A stretch of DNA of 64,000 nt from Sphingobacterium alimentarium (GCF_004342685.1 NZ_SMBZ01000008.1:23795-87794), one strand, 5' to 3'. Shown: positions 17,805-26,995, counted from the stretch's first letter. A program made the numbers and translations. Notes: a model not told the origin generated them from the letters alone.

Positions 17805-18169
17805 TGGAGTCGGAGGGATTCGAACCCTCGTCCAAACATAGTATGATTTACGCTTTCTACATGCTTAGCTTCTCTTTGATTGTCGGGAGAGGGAAGGTGA
17901 GTCGCTTACCTATACCATTCTCCGTATTTGCTGGGTCTCATCAGTGCTTAGCAAAATCACACTGACCAGTTCTATTGTTCGATGCCCCGAATGTTAAACC
18001 AAAGAACAGGATCTAACGGGACAAATAGCTATGTTAAGTCTAACTTAAGCAGCTAAGGCGTAGTTTTCTTCGCCAGTTATAAATGTGAAAGTTCAGATTA
18101 AAGTGCTCTACTAACAACGCACTGCATGCTTACATAACCATCGCTATCCTGTCAATTCCGGTCGACCCC
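17805..18169 (-). ncRNA. ssrA: Transfer-messenger RNA (tmRNA)
   Basis: The tRNA-like ends are clear. The 3' end carries the T arm GAGGGTTCGAATCCCTC and the acceptor strand CGACTCC, which pairs with the 5' end GGGGTCG (7 bp with one G-U). The discriminator A at 17805 is followed by CAG, so CCA must be added post-transcriptionally. The internal reading frame runs from 18074 to 18045 (GGC GAA GAA AAC TAC GCC TTA GCT GCT TAA) and encodes GEENYALAA, the Bacteroidota-type degradation tag; the alanine charged on tmRNA precedes it. tmRNA with SmpB rescues stalled ribosomes. Length is about 365 nt. Confidence 0.97.
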
Positions 18170-18226
18170 TGATAATTATGTGCCTGCAAATTTACACAAA
18201 AAAATGCGTCAATCAAAGCTATTGCA

Positions 18227-18940
18227 TTATTTCACGCGACCTACTCTAAAAATTATTGGAAAAATCACTCGTCTTACTTCCGCACTGCCCCAGGCCTTTT
18301 GCAAATCCTCGTGTATCAGATCAATGGGATTGGTGTTATTCTTGTCTTTGTAATGCTGAACGGCAGAACAGGTATTAAGGTAGCCCAACAGATGTTCAAA
18401 CTTCCACAGTTTGATGTTCTGTATTGCCGGGGTTTCCAATTCACGAAAAGGAAAGGCAATATGCTGGTATCTGTTCTCGAGATGTTTGCGTTCGGCATCC
18501 CAATATTCACCTATTATATTTTTGTAAAAGTAGCGGATTACTGCGTCAATCTCTAGCGTGATATTATTCAATTCATACCCAATCATGGCGATAATGCTAT
18601 TGGGTTTGCCTACACGTTTCACTTCTTCATTAAATTTGTCGATGTCAAACCAATGCACCGCCTGTGCTACGGTGATAAGGTCAAAGCTGTTGTCCGGAAA
18701 ATTGGTTTTTTCGGCGGGTTGAATCGTATAATTGATGTTTTCTGTTGCGAAAGCATGTTCCAGCTGCTGGCTGCTGATGTCCGTGGCTTCTACACGTACA
18801 AGCTGTCCATTTCCTGTGCCGCAGTCCCATGCAACTGATTTATCATTCAACAAAGGATAGATAAAATCAAATATCGCTGCAGGGTAATCTGGCCTATACT
18901 TGGCATAATGCTCCGGGGAAAATGAAAAGTAGTCCTTCAT
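18227..18940 (-). CDS. Class I SAM-dependent methyltransferase with shortened core
   Basis: This 237-aa methyltransferase of the UbiE/YcgJ-like type begins YFSFSPEHYAKYRPDYP, typical of the group. SAM-binding motif I is WDCGTGNGQ (about residues 39-47) and motif II is EATDISSQQ. Only about five residues (LVRVE) separate GNGQ from ATDIS where relatives have about fourteen, so most of the first helix of the Rossmann fold is missing while the frame is intact. Motif post-II (LITVAQAVHWFDIDKF) is normal. The small gap may abolish SAM binding. Substrate unknown. Confidence 0.8.
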   Translation of the reverse strand: MKDYFSFSPEHYAKYRPDYPAAIFDFIYPLLNDKSVAWDCGTGNGQLVRVEATDISSQQLEHAFATENINYTIQPAEKTNFPDNSFDLITVAQAVHWFDIDKFNEEVKRVGKPNSIIAMIGYELNNITLEIDAVIRYFYKNIIGEYWDAERKHLENRYQHIAFPFRELETPAIQNIKLWKFEHLLGYLNTCSAVQHYKDKNNTNPIDLIHEDLQKAWGSAEVRRVIFPIIFRVGRVK

Positions 18941-19081
18941 AAGTCAAACCAATTAGTCTATTAAATTTAACTTATTTTAGTCGTATTCTCAAATGTCCCT
19001 TATTTTCTGCCTGTATGATCAGTTACTTAACCCCCAACGGTCTTCTTATCAATCGGTATAAGCACAACAAGCCGATATGGT

Positions 19082-19975
19082 TTAACCGATCTTGAAAGAT
19101 GTCATAGTCAATGACCCACCCAATGCTTTATCATTAAAAATTGACAAGTCCTCATCCTTTTCCTGCAAAGCAAGTGTATAAAGCATTGGGAGATAATGCT
19201 CCGGAGTCGGGATAGCCAGTTGAAACGCTTTGCCTTGATTATGGTATTCTATCAAAGGATTATGATTTCCGGATCGGAGGTGCTCTTTGATTGTTTCGTC
19301 TACCTCGCGTGCCCAGTCGTATGCGTATCCCACACTATTAAGATGCTGCCAGGATACCATGCGGAGATTGTGCACCATATTGCCACTTCCTACGATCAAT
19401 ACACCTTTGTGGCGTAGTAGGGCTAGCTCTTTGGCTAAGGCATAATGGTAAGCCGGGGGCTGTCTGTAGTCAATGCTCATTTGAATGACAGGAACATCAG
19501 CCTCAGGGTATAAATGTTTGATAACAGACCAAGCGCCGTGATCCAATCCCCATTTATCATCCAGATGCACATCAGTAGAAGTGATAATTTCTTTGGTCAA
19601 TTGTGCGAGCTCAGGGCTGCCCGGAGCAGGGTATTGTACGTCAAACAGCTCTTGCGGAAAACCACCGAAATCATGTATTGTAGTAGGCATATCCATGGCT
19701 GTGACATAGGTGCCCGGGGTTTCCCAATGCGCCGACACGACCAATATGGCCTTAGGTTTTTCTATATCCTTTCCAATTCGTCTAAATCCTTGCACAAATT
19801 CGTTTTCCTCAATGGCATTCATGGGGCTACCGTGTCCTAAGAAAAGTACAGGCATACTGGTGGAATTATCCATATCTAATGAAATGCTATGCAACTTATT
19901 TAGTTTGTGTATGCCGCCTTTTAATAGGGAGGTCTGCGCATCTGCTGCGGTTGATGGAGAATTTAGAGGATTCAT
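19082..19975 (-). CDS. ygiD: LigB-type extradiol dioxygenase, 4,5-DOPA dioxygenase-like (YgiD)
   Basis: The protein has 297 aa. From residue 41 it reads MPVLFLGHGSPMNAIEENEF, the signature start of YgiD/4,5-DOPA dioxygenases, followed by AILVVSAHWETPG, HDFGGFPQELF and GSGNMVHNLRMV, which supply the metal-ligand histidines and catalytic histidine of class III ring-cleaving dioxygenases. The N-terminal 40 residues are a poorly conserved extension; ATGs at codons 35 and 41 are alternative starts. Activity on catechol-type compounds is known in the family; the natural substrate here is uncertain. Monocistronic. Confidence 0.88.
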   Translation of the reverse strand: MNPLNSPSTAADAQTSLLKGGIHKLNKLHSISLDMDNSTSMPVLFLGHGSPMNAIEENEFVQGFRRIGKDIEKPKAILVVSAHWETPGTYVTAMDMPTTIHDFGGFPQELFDVQYPAPGSPELAQLTKEIITSTDVHLDDKWGLDHGAWSVIKHLYPEADVPVIQMSIDYRQPPAYHYALAKELALLRHKGVLIVGSGNMVHNLRMVSWQHLNSVGYAYDWAREVDETIKEHLRSGNHNPLIEYHNQGKAFQLAIPTPEHYLPMLYTLALQEKDEDLSIFNDKALGGSLTMTSFKIG

Positions 19976-20353
19976 TTACTATTTAAATTTCTTGTTTTAC
20001 AAATTTCCATATAAAAAACAATATAGTAAATAGACGAATTTCTGCGGATTGTCATAAAATATGGCTAGTAATTGAGGAGGAAATAACTAATTCGGCTTAT
20101 AAACCTTATTTATTTTTCGAAAAAGTATAAAAAATGAGTGTTGCACTAGCTCTTTTGGGCTGTTATTTGATTTATTTATGAAATAATTAATCTATTTATT
20201 GCTGTTTGTTGGGGTTTTGTTTTGACTTTTGATGTTTAAATTTTATATTTTATAGCATTTTAAAGAGAGTTTTAATAAAATATTAGAATTTACTTGTTTT
20301 TGTTGTGAATTTACTTTTATTTTGAGGTATTAAATTAAATCTAACCAAAAAAA
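19976..20353. other. Long AT-rich intergenic region upstream of amt
   Basis: This 378-bp, very AT-rich stretch separates the divergent dioxygenase and amt genes. I see no protein gene, no palindrome of note and no clear riboswitch. It presumably holds the amt promoter and nitrogen-control sites, but none can be named. Confidence 0.5.
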
Positions 20354-21673
20354 ATGGAAACTGGTCAAAAAAAATCAATTATTCCACTACTTGTTGTGGT
20401 AATTCTTGTGGTTTTGTGTTTATTTAACCCTTCTCTTCCGGATCCTTCAAAAAATATTGAATATAATGGGGCGGATATTGCTTGGATGTTGGCTTCGACG
20501 GCACTTGTTCTTATTATGACACCAGGTCTAGCGTACTTTTATGGTGGAATGGTGAAGAAAAAGAATGTAATATCGACCATGCTCCAAAGTTTTATCTGTA
20601 TGGCGGTAGTTGCAGTGCTATGGGTGGTCTTCGGATTTTCTTTAGTATTTGGTGACTCCATCGGTGGGGTAGTCGGCAATCCGATGACCTATTTCATGTT
20701 TGATGGTGTGCTGGATGGAGAGCCTTGGCCTGGTGCGCCTACTATTCCTTTTACGCTATTTGCGATGTATCAATTGAAGTTCGCTATCATCACACCGGCA
20801 CTGATCACTGGCGCTGTTGCCGAGCGTGTCAAATTTACATCTTACGTATTATTTATTTGTTTGTTTTTCGTTTGTATCTATGCGCCATTAGCACACGCTA
20901 CTTGGCACCCCGAAGGTCTTTTGTTTAAGCTGGGCGTGCTTGATTTTGCTGGAGGTACAGTAGTGCATATGTCGGCGGGTTTGACAGCTTTGGCGGCCGC
21001 ATTATATATGAAGCATGGACGAGAATTTAAAGAGCATACCCCTGCACGCATTACCTATGTGCTCTTGGGGACGGGGTTGCTATGGTTCGGTTGGTTTGGT
21101 TTTAATGCGGGATCGGCCTTCGGTGCTTCACAATTAGCCGCTACAGCCTTGGCAACGACTTCTACAGCTTCAGGTGCTGCTGCCTTGACATATATATTCT
21201 TCGATGCGGCGAAAGGGATTAAGCCTTCAGCCATGGGAGTATGTATTGGAGTTGTTGTGGGGTTAGTTGCTATTACACCTGCTGCCGGATTTGTGAGTGT
21301 GCCCCATTCGCTGGTGATAGGAGCAGTAGCGGCCGTAGTGAGTCGATTGTGTATTGAATGGCGTACTAATTCGCAAGTGGACGATACGCTGGATGTCTTT
21401 CCAAGTCATGGTGTAGGGGGGATGGTGGGAATGATTATGACGGGGGTGTTTGCGCACAATTCCATCAATAGCGCCGTAGAATCTAATGGGCTTTTTTACG
21501 GTGAGACTAGCTTGTTTTATGCCCATATAATAGGTCTGATCGGAGCGAGTGCTTTTACCTTGATCGTTGCTTTTATCTTATTGAAAATAGTAGAACTCAT
21601 TACGCCATTGCGTGTGAAAGAAGAGGATGAACTTGTCGGATTGGATATATCGCAACATGGTGAAAAATTATAA
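20354..21673 (+). CDS. amt: Ammonium transporter
   Basis: A 439-aa Amt/MEP/Rh channel for ammonium at the inner membrane. It has about 11-12 membrane helices, beginning after an extra N-terminal helix, with ALVLIMTPGLAYFYGGMV (Amt signature around residue 55), the pore-associated motif AGGTVVHMSAG and the second pore histidine region FPSHGVGGMVG. Length is typical. Amt genes are often paired with a PII gene; none is adjacent here. The start MET-GQKKS follows the A-rich leader directly. Confidence 0.95.
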   Translation: METGQKKSIIPLLVVVILVVLCLFNPSLPDPSKNIEYNGADIAWMLASTALVLIMTPGLAYFYGGMVKKKNVISTMLQSFICMAVVAVLWVVFGFSLVFGDSIGGVVGNPMTYFMFDGVLDGEPWPGAPTIPFTLFAMYQLKFAIITPALITGAVAERVKFTSYVLFICLFFVCIYAPLAHATWHPEGLLFKLGVLDFAGGTVVHMSAGLTALAAALYMKHGREFKEHTPARITYVLLGTGLLWFGWFGFNAGSAFGASQLAATALATTSTASGAAALTYIFFDAAKGIKPSAMGVCIGVVVGLVAITPAAGFVSVPHSLVIGAVAAVVSRLCIEWRTNSQVDDTLDVFPSHGVGGMVGMIMTGVFAHNSINSAVESNGLFYGETSLFYAHIIGLIGASAFTLIVAFILLKIVELITPLRVKEEDELVGLDISQHGEKL

Positions 21674-21717
21674 TATACATTAAAAAAATCCCTCCTCAAT
21701 ACTATCTAAATTATGAT

Positions 21718-21752
21718 TTACTCGGCTAAAGTAATAGCCGAGTAATTTTTTT
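21718..21752 (+). terminator. Terminator of amt
   Basis: TTACTCGGCTA and TAGCCGAGTAA form a perfect 11-bp stem with a 6-nt loop, followed by seven T. Confidence 0.92.
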
Positions 21753-21796
21753 GCGATAAAAATGACCTGTGTAGCTACAGTAGTTTTTAATTTTCG

Positions 21797-21805
21797 TAAC
21801 TTTGC
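21797..21805 (+). promoter_or_regulatory. -7 element of the purF promoter
   Basis: TAACTTTGC matches the Bacteroidota -7 consensus TAnnTTTG and lies 16 bp before the chosen purF start codon, right behind the amt terminator. This short leader argues against starting purF at the upstream ATG 21762. Confidence 0.6.
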
Positions 21806-21821
21806 AGCATCAATTCAAACT

Positions 21822-23732
21822 ATGAGTGACGCTATAAAACACGAGTGTGGTATCGCACTAATCAGACTACTTAAACCCCTCTCATATTATCAGGAAAAAT
21901 ATGGTACGCCTTACTACGGGATTAATAAGTTGTATCTTCTTATGGAGAAACAGCATAATCGTGGTCAAGACGGAGCGGGTATTGCTACTATCAAATTTGA
22001 CGTAAAACCTGGTAACAGATATATAAGCCGCTATAGAGCCATGGGTTCTACGGCTGTAGCTGATATCTTTGAGTACGTTCAAAAGAAATTTGCTGCCGTT
22101 CAGAAGGCTCATCCAGTAGAATCAAAAGATACACAATGGTTGAAAGACAATGTTAGTTTTACAGGTGAGGTATTATTGGGGCACTTGCGCTATGGTACAC
22201 ACGGCAAAAATAGCATTGAAAGTTGTCACCCTTTCCTACGTCAAAACAACTGGATGACCAGAAATTTGGTGTTGGCAGGTAATTTCAATATGACCAATGT
22301 GGACGAGTTGTTACAACAACTTTATGATCTTGGTCAACATCCAAAGGAGCAGGCGGATACGGTAACGGTTCTTGAAAAAATTGGTCATTTCTTGGATGAT
22401 GAAAATCAAGAGTTATTTGATCAATTCAAAAAAGAAGGCTACTCCAACATCGAAATTTCAGCTCAAATTGGCAAAAACCTTGATGTCGCTAAGATTCTTA
22501 CTCGTTCGGCCAAAACTTGGGATGGTGGTTACACCATAGCTGGTATCATGGGCCATGGTGATGCTTTTGTGATGCGTGACCCTTCGGGTATCCGTCCTGC
22601 ATTTTATTACCAAGATGAGGAAGTATTGGTGGTGGCGTCTGAGCGTCCGGTGATCCAAACGGCATTTAATATTCCATTACAAGCTGTTAAAGAGATTAAG
22701 CCAGGGCATGCGCTGATTGCCAAAAAAGATGGTACTATTACGGAGGAAATGTTCAGACAGCCGGTAGAGCAAAAGTCATGTTCGTTTGAGCGTATCTATT
22801 TCTCACGTGGTTCGGATGCTGATATTTACCAAGAACGCAAGAAATTGGGTAAATTATTGTGTTCACAAGTGTTGAAATCTATTAATAACGATATTAAAAA
22901 CACGGTTTTCTCTTTTATCCCGAATACGGCAGAAGTTTCGTACTACGGTATGATGGAAGGGATGAACAAATATGTGCGCGATTACCAAAAAGAAGTGCTT
23001 CTAAATCGTGATGAGAAAATTTCGGACGAGGAGTTGAATGAAATATTGAGTTTACATCCTCGTTTTGAAAAATTAAATATCAAGGATGCCAAGTTACGTA
23101 CTTTCATTACGCAAGATGCAGACCGCCAGGATATGGTACAGCACGTGTATGACACGACGTACGGTATCGTGCGTGACCATGAAGATACTATTGTGGCGAT
23201 CGACGATTCTATCGTGCGAGGTACTACGTTGAAACAGTCTATTCTGACTATTTTGGATCGTCTTCACCCTAAAAAAATAGTTATTGTGTCTTCAGCGCCG
23301 CAGATTCGATTCCCGGATTGCTACGGGATTGATATGTCACGTATGGGAGAATTCGTTGCATTCGAGGCTGCTATCAACTTGTTGAAGCGTAATGGCATGT
23401 CACACATTATTGATGAAGTATACCAAAAATGTCTGGCCTCTATCACACTGCCTAAAGATCAGGTAGAAAATTATGTGAAAGCTATTTACGAGCCATTTAC
23501 GGACGAGGAAATTTCAGAAGAGATCGCTGCTATCGTAAGACCTCACGACTTGAAAGCTGATTTGCAGATTATTTTCCAAACATTGGAAAATCTTCATGTA
23601 GCTTGTCCTGATCACAAAGGAGATTGGTATTTTTCAGGAGATTATCCTACACCGGGAGGTAATAAAACTGCTAACAGAGCGTTTATGAACTGGGTAGAGG
23701 GTAAAAACGTAAGAGCTTACTTCAGCACTTAA
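21822..23732 (+). CDS. purF: Amidophosphoribosyltransferase
   Basis: This 636-aa enzyme commits PRPP to purine synthesis by making phosphoribosylamine from glutamine. The N-terminal Ntn-type glutaminase nucleophile is the cysteine in HECGIALIR (C9, exposed after removal of a short propeptide), followed by QHNRGQDGAGIA and GHLRYGTHG. The phosphoribosyltransferase PRPP loop is VAIDDSIVRGTT (about residues 458-469). It is clearly longer than the E. coli enzyme (505 aa), with an insertion in the glutaminase half and a C-terminal extension; long forms are common in this phylum. The start at MSDAIKHE is fixed by the promoter just upstream. Monocistronic with its own terminator. Confidence 0.93.
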   Translation: MSDAIKHECGIALIRLLKPLSYYQEKYGTPYYGINKLYLLMEKQHNRGQDGAGIATIKFDVKPGNRYISRYRAMGSTAVADIFEYVQKKFAAVQKAHPVESKDTQWLKDNVSFTGEVLLGHLRYGTHGKNSIESCHPFLRQNNWMTRNLVLAGNFNMTNVDELLQQLYDLGQHPKEQADTVTVLEKIGHFLDDENQELFDQFKKEGYSNIEISAQIGKNLDVAKILTRSAKTWDGGYTIAGIMGHGDAFVMRDPSGIRPAFYYQDEEVLVVASERPVIQTAFNIPLQAVKEIKPGHALIAKKDGTITEEMFRQPVEQKSCSFERIYFSRGSDADIYQERKKLGKLLCSQVLKSINNDIKNTVFSFIPNTAEVSYYGMMEGMNKYVRDYQKEVLLNRDEKISDEELNEILSLHPRFEKLNIKDAKLRTFITQDADRQDMVQHVYDTTYGIVRDHEDTIVAIDDSIVRGTTLKQSILTILDRLHPKKIVIVSSAPQIRFPDCYGIDMSRMGEFVAFEAAINLLKRNGMSHIIDEVYQKCLASITLPKDQVENYVKAIYEPFTDEEISEEIAAIVRPHDLKADLQIIFQTLENLHVACPDHKGDWYFSGDYPTPGGNKTANRAFMNWVEGKNVRAYFST

Positions 23733-23754
23733 TAATCCTATATATATTAAAATT

Positions 23755-23789
23755 AAAAGCTAATCGAAATAAACGATTAGCTTTTTTTA
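23755..23789 (+). terminator. Terminator of purF
   Basis: AAAAGCTAATCG and CGATTAGCTTTT form a 12-bp stem around AAATAAA, followed by a T run. Confidence 0.9.
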
Positions 23790-23849
23790 TGTAAAGGGAA
23801 AAATGTGTTAAATTTTTAAGACAGCGTTTCTAAAACCACTGTCGCTGGA

Positions 23850-23945
23850 TTAATCCTCCATTTGTACCAGATCATCGCCATCATAAATCCATTCCCATGG
23901 ACCTATCGTCGTTTCTGGTCTTTTGATTACATCATCTTTAATCAT
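23850..23945 (-). CDS. Very small protein, 31 aa
   Basis: An ATG at 23945 opens a 31-codon frame ending TAA. The peptide starts MIKDDVIKRPETTIGP and ends WEWIYDGDDLVQMED. It is strongly acidic at the C-terminus and has two tryptophans in a WEW motif, and it lies alone between the purF terminator and a YchJ-type gene on the same strand as that gene. The composition looks selected rather than random, as in small regulatory proteins or peptide precursors, but no family is recognised and no modification enzyme is nearby. Confidence 0.45.
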   Translation of the reverse strand: MIKDDVIKRPETTIGPWEWIYDGDDLVQMED

Positions 23946-24016
23946 ACTATTTATTTTAATTATTCAAATGTAATAGTCCCAGATTAGGATAATGTTATTC
24001 CGATATTAAATTTACG

Positions 24017-24403
24017 TTACTGCATAATCTTGCCATCGACATAGTACCAGTAATTTTGCTGTTGTTTGAAAGTTGATTTTTCGTGATGTATCTGTACTTG
24101 GCCATCCATATCCAAGAAGTGCGCTTTGAATTCTACAGTGTGGGTGGAGGATTGTACGATTTCCAGTTGCATCCATTTATTTTCTTGTGCCCATATGGCA
24201 ATATCCTTCTTGTTTTGAAAACGTCGTGTCGTAGGGTGAAAAGTATTGTAAATAAAGTCTATTTCCTGTCGTACAAAGGCGCTGTATCGGGCGCGCATTA
24301 GTTGCTCGGCTGAGGCAGTGTTCTTCGGATCTTGATGGATTTTTCCACAGCATTCGGAATATTCTTTCTGGCTATTGCATGGGCATTGTTGGGGTGCTGT
24401 CAT
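24017..24403 (-). CDS. YchJ-family protein with SEC-C-type zinc motif
   Basis: A 128-aa protein. The N-terminus has CPCNSQKEYSECCGKIH, a SEC-C-like zinc-binding motif with four cysteines, followed by the YchJ-specific NTF2-like fold (AEQLMRARYSAFVRQEIDFI, residues 32-51, and WMQLEIVQSS). It lacks the second SEC-C motif that E. coli YchJ carries at its C-terminus, so this is the short form. It probably acts in the cytoplasm; the family's role is unknown. Monocistronic. Confidence 0.88.
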   Translation of the reverse strand: MTAPQQCPCNSQKEYSECCGKIHQDPKNTASAEQLMRARYSAFVRQEIDFIYNTFHPTTRRFQNKKDIAIWAQENKWMQLEIVQSSTHTVEFKAHFLDMDGQVQIHHEKSTFKQQQNYWYYVDGKIMQ

Positions 24404-24531
24404 ATGTGTTTTGTTAAGTTTACAAACTTAATTTTTTCTTTTTAGATGTGTATGAATCACTTGAGGGATTATAATAAAAATGTGACAAACTATTTCTGCA
24501 AAAATAGCGTTCTACTATAAAATATCAGACT

Positions 24532-25026
24532 ATGGCTATATTAAAGAATGAAATTATTGGCGCTTGGAAGTTGCTTTCCTATATAGAGGTGCCAGTAGGA
24601 GGAGAGGAGTATCTATTTCCTTTGGGGACTAACCCAAAAGGAGTTTTGATTTTCAACCCTGATGGGTATATGTCTGTACAATTAAGCGTAAAAAATCCGG
24701 TGAAATATAATTCCGAGGATCGATTTGCGGATACGGATGAAAAAATGGCCACACGCGCTAAAGAATACATTGCTTTCACGGGCAAATATACCGTCAACGA
24801 TATGCTGGCGCAGGTGAATTACCATATCGAGACATCCCTAAACCCTAACTGGGAGGGGGTTACGCAGGTGCGAAAGTTGGATTTTGAAGGTGATATCTTG
24901 TATCAAAAATCACTTGAACCCATAGCTTCCAATGGACAGATGGTATACGCCTATATGACTTGGCAAAAAATAACCAAGTCGATAGATGAAGAAAAGATGA
25001 GTGCGGAAATAGAAGAATTATATTAA
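24532..25026 (+). CDS. Lipocalin-like domain protein
   Basis: A 164-aa cytoplasmic protein of the Lipocalin_5 type. It begins NEIIGAWKLLSYIEVPVGGE, the family hallmark GxWxLxS, and continues with LGTNPKGVLIFNPDGYMSVQ, a repeated-strand barrel element. No signal peptide is present. The family binds small hydrophobic or aromatic ligands and is often linked to polyketide or aromatic modification genes; no such gene is adjacent, so the ligand is unknown. Convergent with lysS, sharing a terminator. Confidence 0.85.
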   Translation: MAILKNEIIGAWKLLSYIEVPVGGEEYLFPLGTNPKGVLIFNPDGYMSVQLSVKNPVKYNSEDRFADTDEKMATRAKEYIAFTGKYTVNDMLAQVNYHIETSLNPNWEGVTQVRKLDFEGDILYQKSLEPIASNGQMVYAYMTWQKITKSIDEEKMSAEIEELY

Positions 25027-25027
25027 A

Positions 25028-25062
25028 CAAAAAAGGTTGGAAATTTTTCCAACCTTTTTTGT
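25028..25062. terminator. Bidirectional terminator between the lipocalin gene and lysS
   Basis: AAAAAAGGTTGGAAA and TTTCCAACCTTTTTT form a long stem with A and T runs on both flanks, between two convergent stop codons. Confidence 0.93.
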
Positions 25063-25063
25063 T

Positions 25064-26770
25064 TTATGCTGTGGTGATGTATTTGTTGTCACCTTCTACA
25101 ATTATTTGAATTAAGTCTTTCTGGCGTAAGCTTTTCGTTGCTGTGTCCCATTTCTTTCCTGAGAGACCAGACTTATCTTTGGCTTCCGCCAATGTTTGTC
25201 TTTCTTCGGATAGAATAGCTAATACAATTTTCTCATCATCTGTAAGCTCTACCACTGGCTCGTTTTTCTCAGGGCGCATTTGCGGGAAGAACAACACTTC
25301 TTGAATCGAAGCATTATTGGTCAAGAACATGATCAGTCTGTCCATACCAATACCCAAGCCCGAAGTAGGAGGCATACCATATTCCAACGCTCTTAAGAAG
25401 TCTTGGTCAATAAACATGGCCTCGTCATCACCTTTTTCAGACAGTTTGAGTTGATCTTCAAAACGCTCGCGTTGATCGATAGGATCATTTAATTCTGAAT
25501 AGGCATTGGCGATTTCTTTACCACATACCATCAATTCAAAACGCTCCGTCAATTCCGGATTATCGCGGTGTTTTTTGGTCAATGGAGACATTTCAATCGG
25601 ATAGTCAGTAATAAATGTAGGCTGTATAAAATTGCCTTCACATTTCTCACCGAAAATCTCATCGATTAACTTCCCTTTACCCATAGTTTCGTTCACCTCG
25701 ATACCCATGCCTTTTGCAGCAGCGCGAATTTCGTCTTCTGTTTTGCCTGAAATATCAAATCCCGTGAATTGTTTGATGGCAGCAGCCATCGTAACACGTG
25801 GGTAAGGTGCTCTGAAGTCGATTTTGTGCTCCCCAAAAGTAGCTTCTGTAGTGCCATTTACGGCAGTAGCACAATGTTCTAATAAGCGTTCTGTAAAGTC
25901 CATCATCCAGTTGTAGTCTTTGTAGGCTACGTAAATTTCCATCGCTGTAAATTCTGGATTGTGCGTACGGTCCATACCTTCATTACGGAAGTTTTTCGAA
26001 AACTCATATACACCGTCAAAACCACCTACGATCAGACGTTTTAGATACAACTCATTCGCAATACGCAAATACAAAGGAATATCCAAAGCATTGTGGTGTG
26101 TAATAAACGGGCGTGCTGCAGCGCCACCTGGTATGGCTTGCAATACAGGCGTTTCTACTTCCATGTAACCTGCATCATTAAAGAATTGACGCATCGCGTT
26201 AAACAACTTGTTACGCTTTACAAAGATCTCACGATTTTGCGCATTTACAATCAAATCCACGTAACGCATTCTATAGCGTTGCTCTGGATCCGTAAACGCA
26301 TCAAACGTTTTTCCATCTGCTTCTTTTACGATAGGAAGTGGGCGTAAAGACTTCGTCAGAATGGTTAATTTTTCTGTATGAATAGAGATTTCGCCGGTTT
26401 GTGTCGTAAACACATACCCTTCTACACCTACAATATCACCGATATCCAACAATTTTTTGAAGACAGTATTATAGAAAGTTTTGTCTTCCGTAGGACATAG
26501 ATCGTCGCGCTTTACATATACTTGTATACGACCAGTAGAATCTTGAAGCTCAATAAATGAAGCATTACCCATGATTCTACGGCTCATTATACGGCCAGCA
26601 AAACGAATGTTTTTATAGTTGATTTTATCTCTTTCGTAATTAGCTAGTATATCTGCCGCAGTGACATTCACCTTGTATTCATCAGCTGGATAAGGGTTTA
26701 TGCCTAGATTGATGATGCTTTGTAGGTTTTGTCTACGTTGTAGTTCCTGTTCGGATAGTGAAATACTCAT
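25064..26770 (-). CDS. lysS: Lysyl-tRNA synthetase, class II
   Basis: The 568-aa enzyme charges tRNA-Lys. An OB-fold anticodon-binding domain (about residues 55-150, with IRFAGRIMSRRIMG) precedes the class II catalytic core: motif 2 FRNEGMDRTHNPEFT and motif 3 GLGIGMDRLIMFL. After the core (about residue 505) there is a helical extension of about 60 residues (DDEKIVLAILSEERQTLAEA, then a short winged-helix-like end) absent from E. coli LysS but usual in Bacteroidota. Its promoter has a probable -7 element on the minus strand at 26798-26805 (TACTTTTG). Confidence 0.97.
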   Translation of the reverse strand: MSISLSEQELQRRQNLQSIINLGINPYPADEYKVNVTAADILANYERDKINYKNIRFAGRIMSRRIMGNASFIELQDSTGRIQVYVKRDDLCPTEDKTFYNTVFKKLLDIGDIVGVEGYVFTTQTGEISIHTEKLTILTKSLRPLPIVKEADGKTFDAFTDPEQRYRMRYVDLIVNAQNREIFVKRNKLFNAMRQFFNDAGYMEVETPVLQAIPGGAAARPFITHHNALDIPLYLRIANELYLKRLIVGGFDGVYEFSKNFRNEGMDRTHNPEFTAMEIYVAYKDYNWMMDFTERLLEHCATAVNGTTEATFGEHKIDFRAPYPRVTMAAAIKQFTGFDISGKTEDEIRAAAKGMGIEVNETMGKGKLIDEIFGEKCEGNFIQPTFITDYPIEMSPLTKKHRDNPELTERFELMVCGKEIANAYSELNDPIDQRERFEDQLKLSEKGDDEAMFIDQDFLRALEYGMPPTSGLGIGMDRLIMFLTNNASIQEVLFFPQMRPEKNEPVVELTDDEKIVLAILSEERQTLAEAKDKSGLSGKKWDTATKSLRQKDLIQIIVEGDNKYITTA

Positions 26771-26797
26771 GTTTTAATCTAAATTTGAAATAATGAG

Positions 26798-26805
26798 CAA
26801 AAGTA
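26798..26805 (-). promoter_or_regulatory. Probable -7 element for lysS
   Basis: The minus-strand sequence TACTTTTG matches TAnnTTTG, 28 bp before the lysS start codon. Confidence 0.45.
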
Positions 26806-26924
26806 ACAAAAAGACTAGATAAAAGTGTTTTTTATACGTATATTATGCTAAAATAATGTAACTTTGTGCGTCTCCACTTAGCAGGAGGCAGGTGAAAAAA
26901 TAAGGTTGTGTTGATAAATATTAT

Positions 26925-26956
26925 TTTGGATTTAATTTTAAAATAGATTATCTTTG
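26925..26956 (+). promoter_or_regulatory. Promoter of rpmE2
   Basis: TTTG at 26925-26928 and TATCTTTG at 26949-26956 are separated by 20 bp, a close match to the Bacteroidota consensus TTTG, 19-21 bp, TAnnTTTG. A second -7-like TAACTTTG lies at 26859-26866. Confidence 0.65.
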
Positions 26957-26995
26957 CACCTCAAATGTTAGCATATATAGTAATCATAAGATAAA

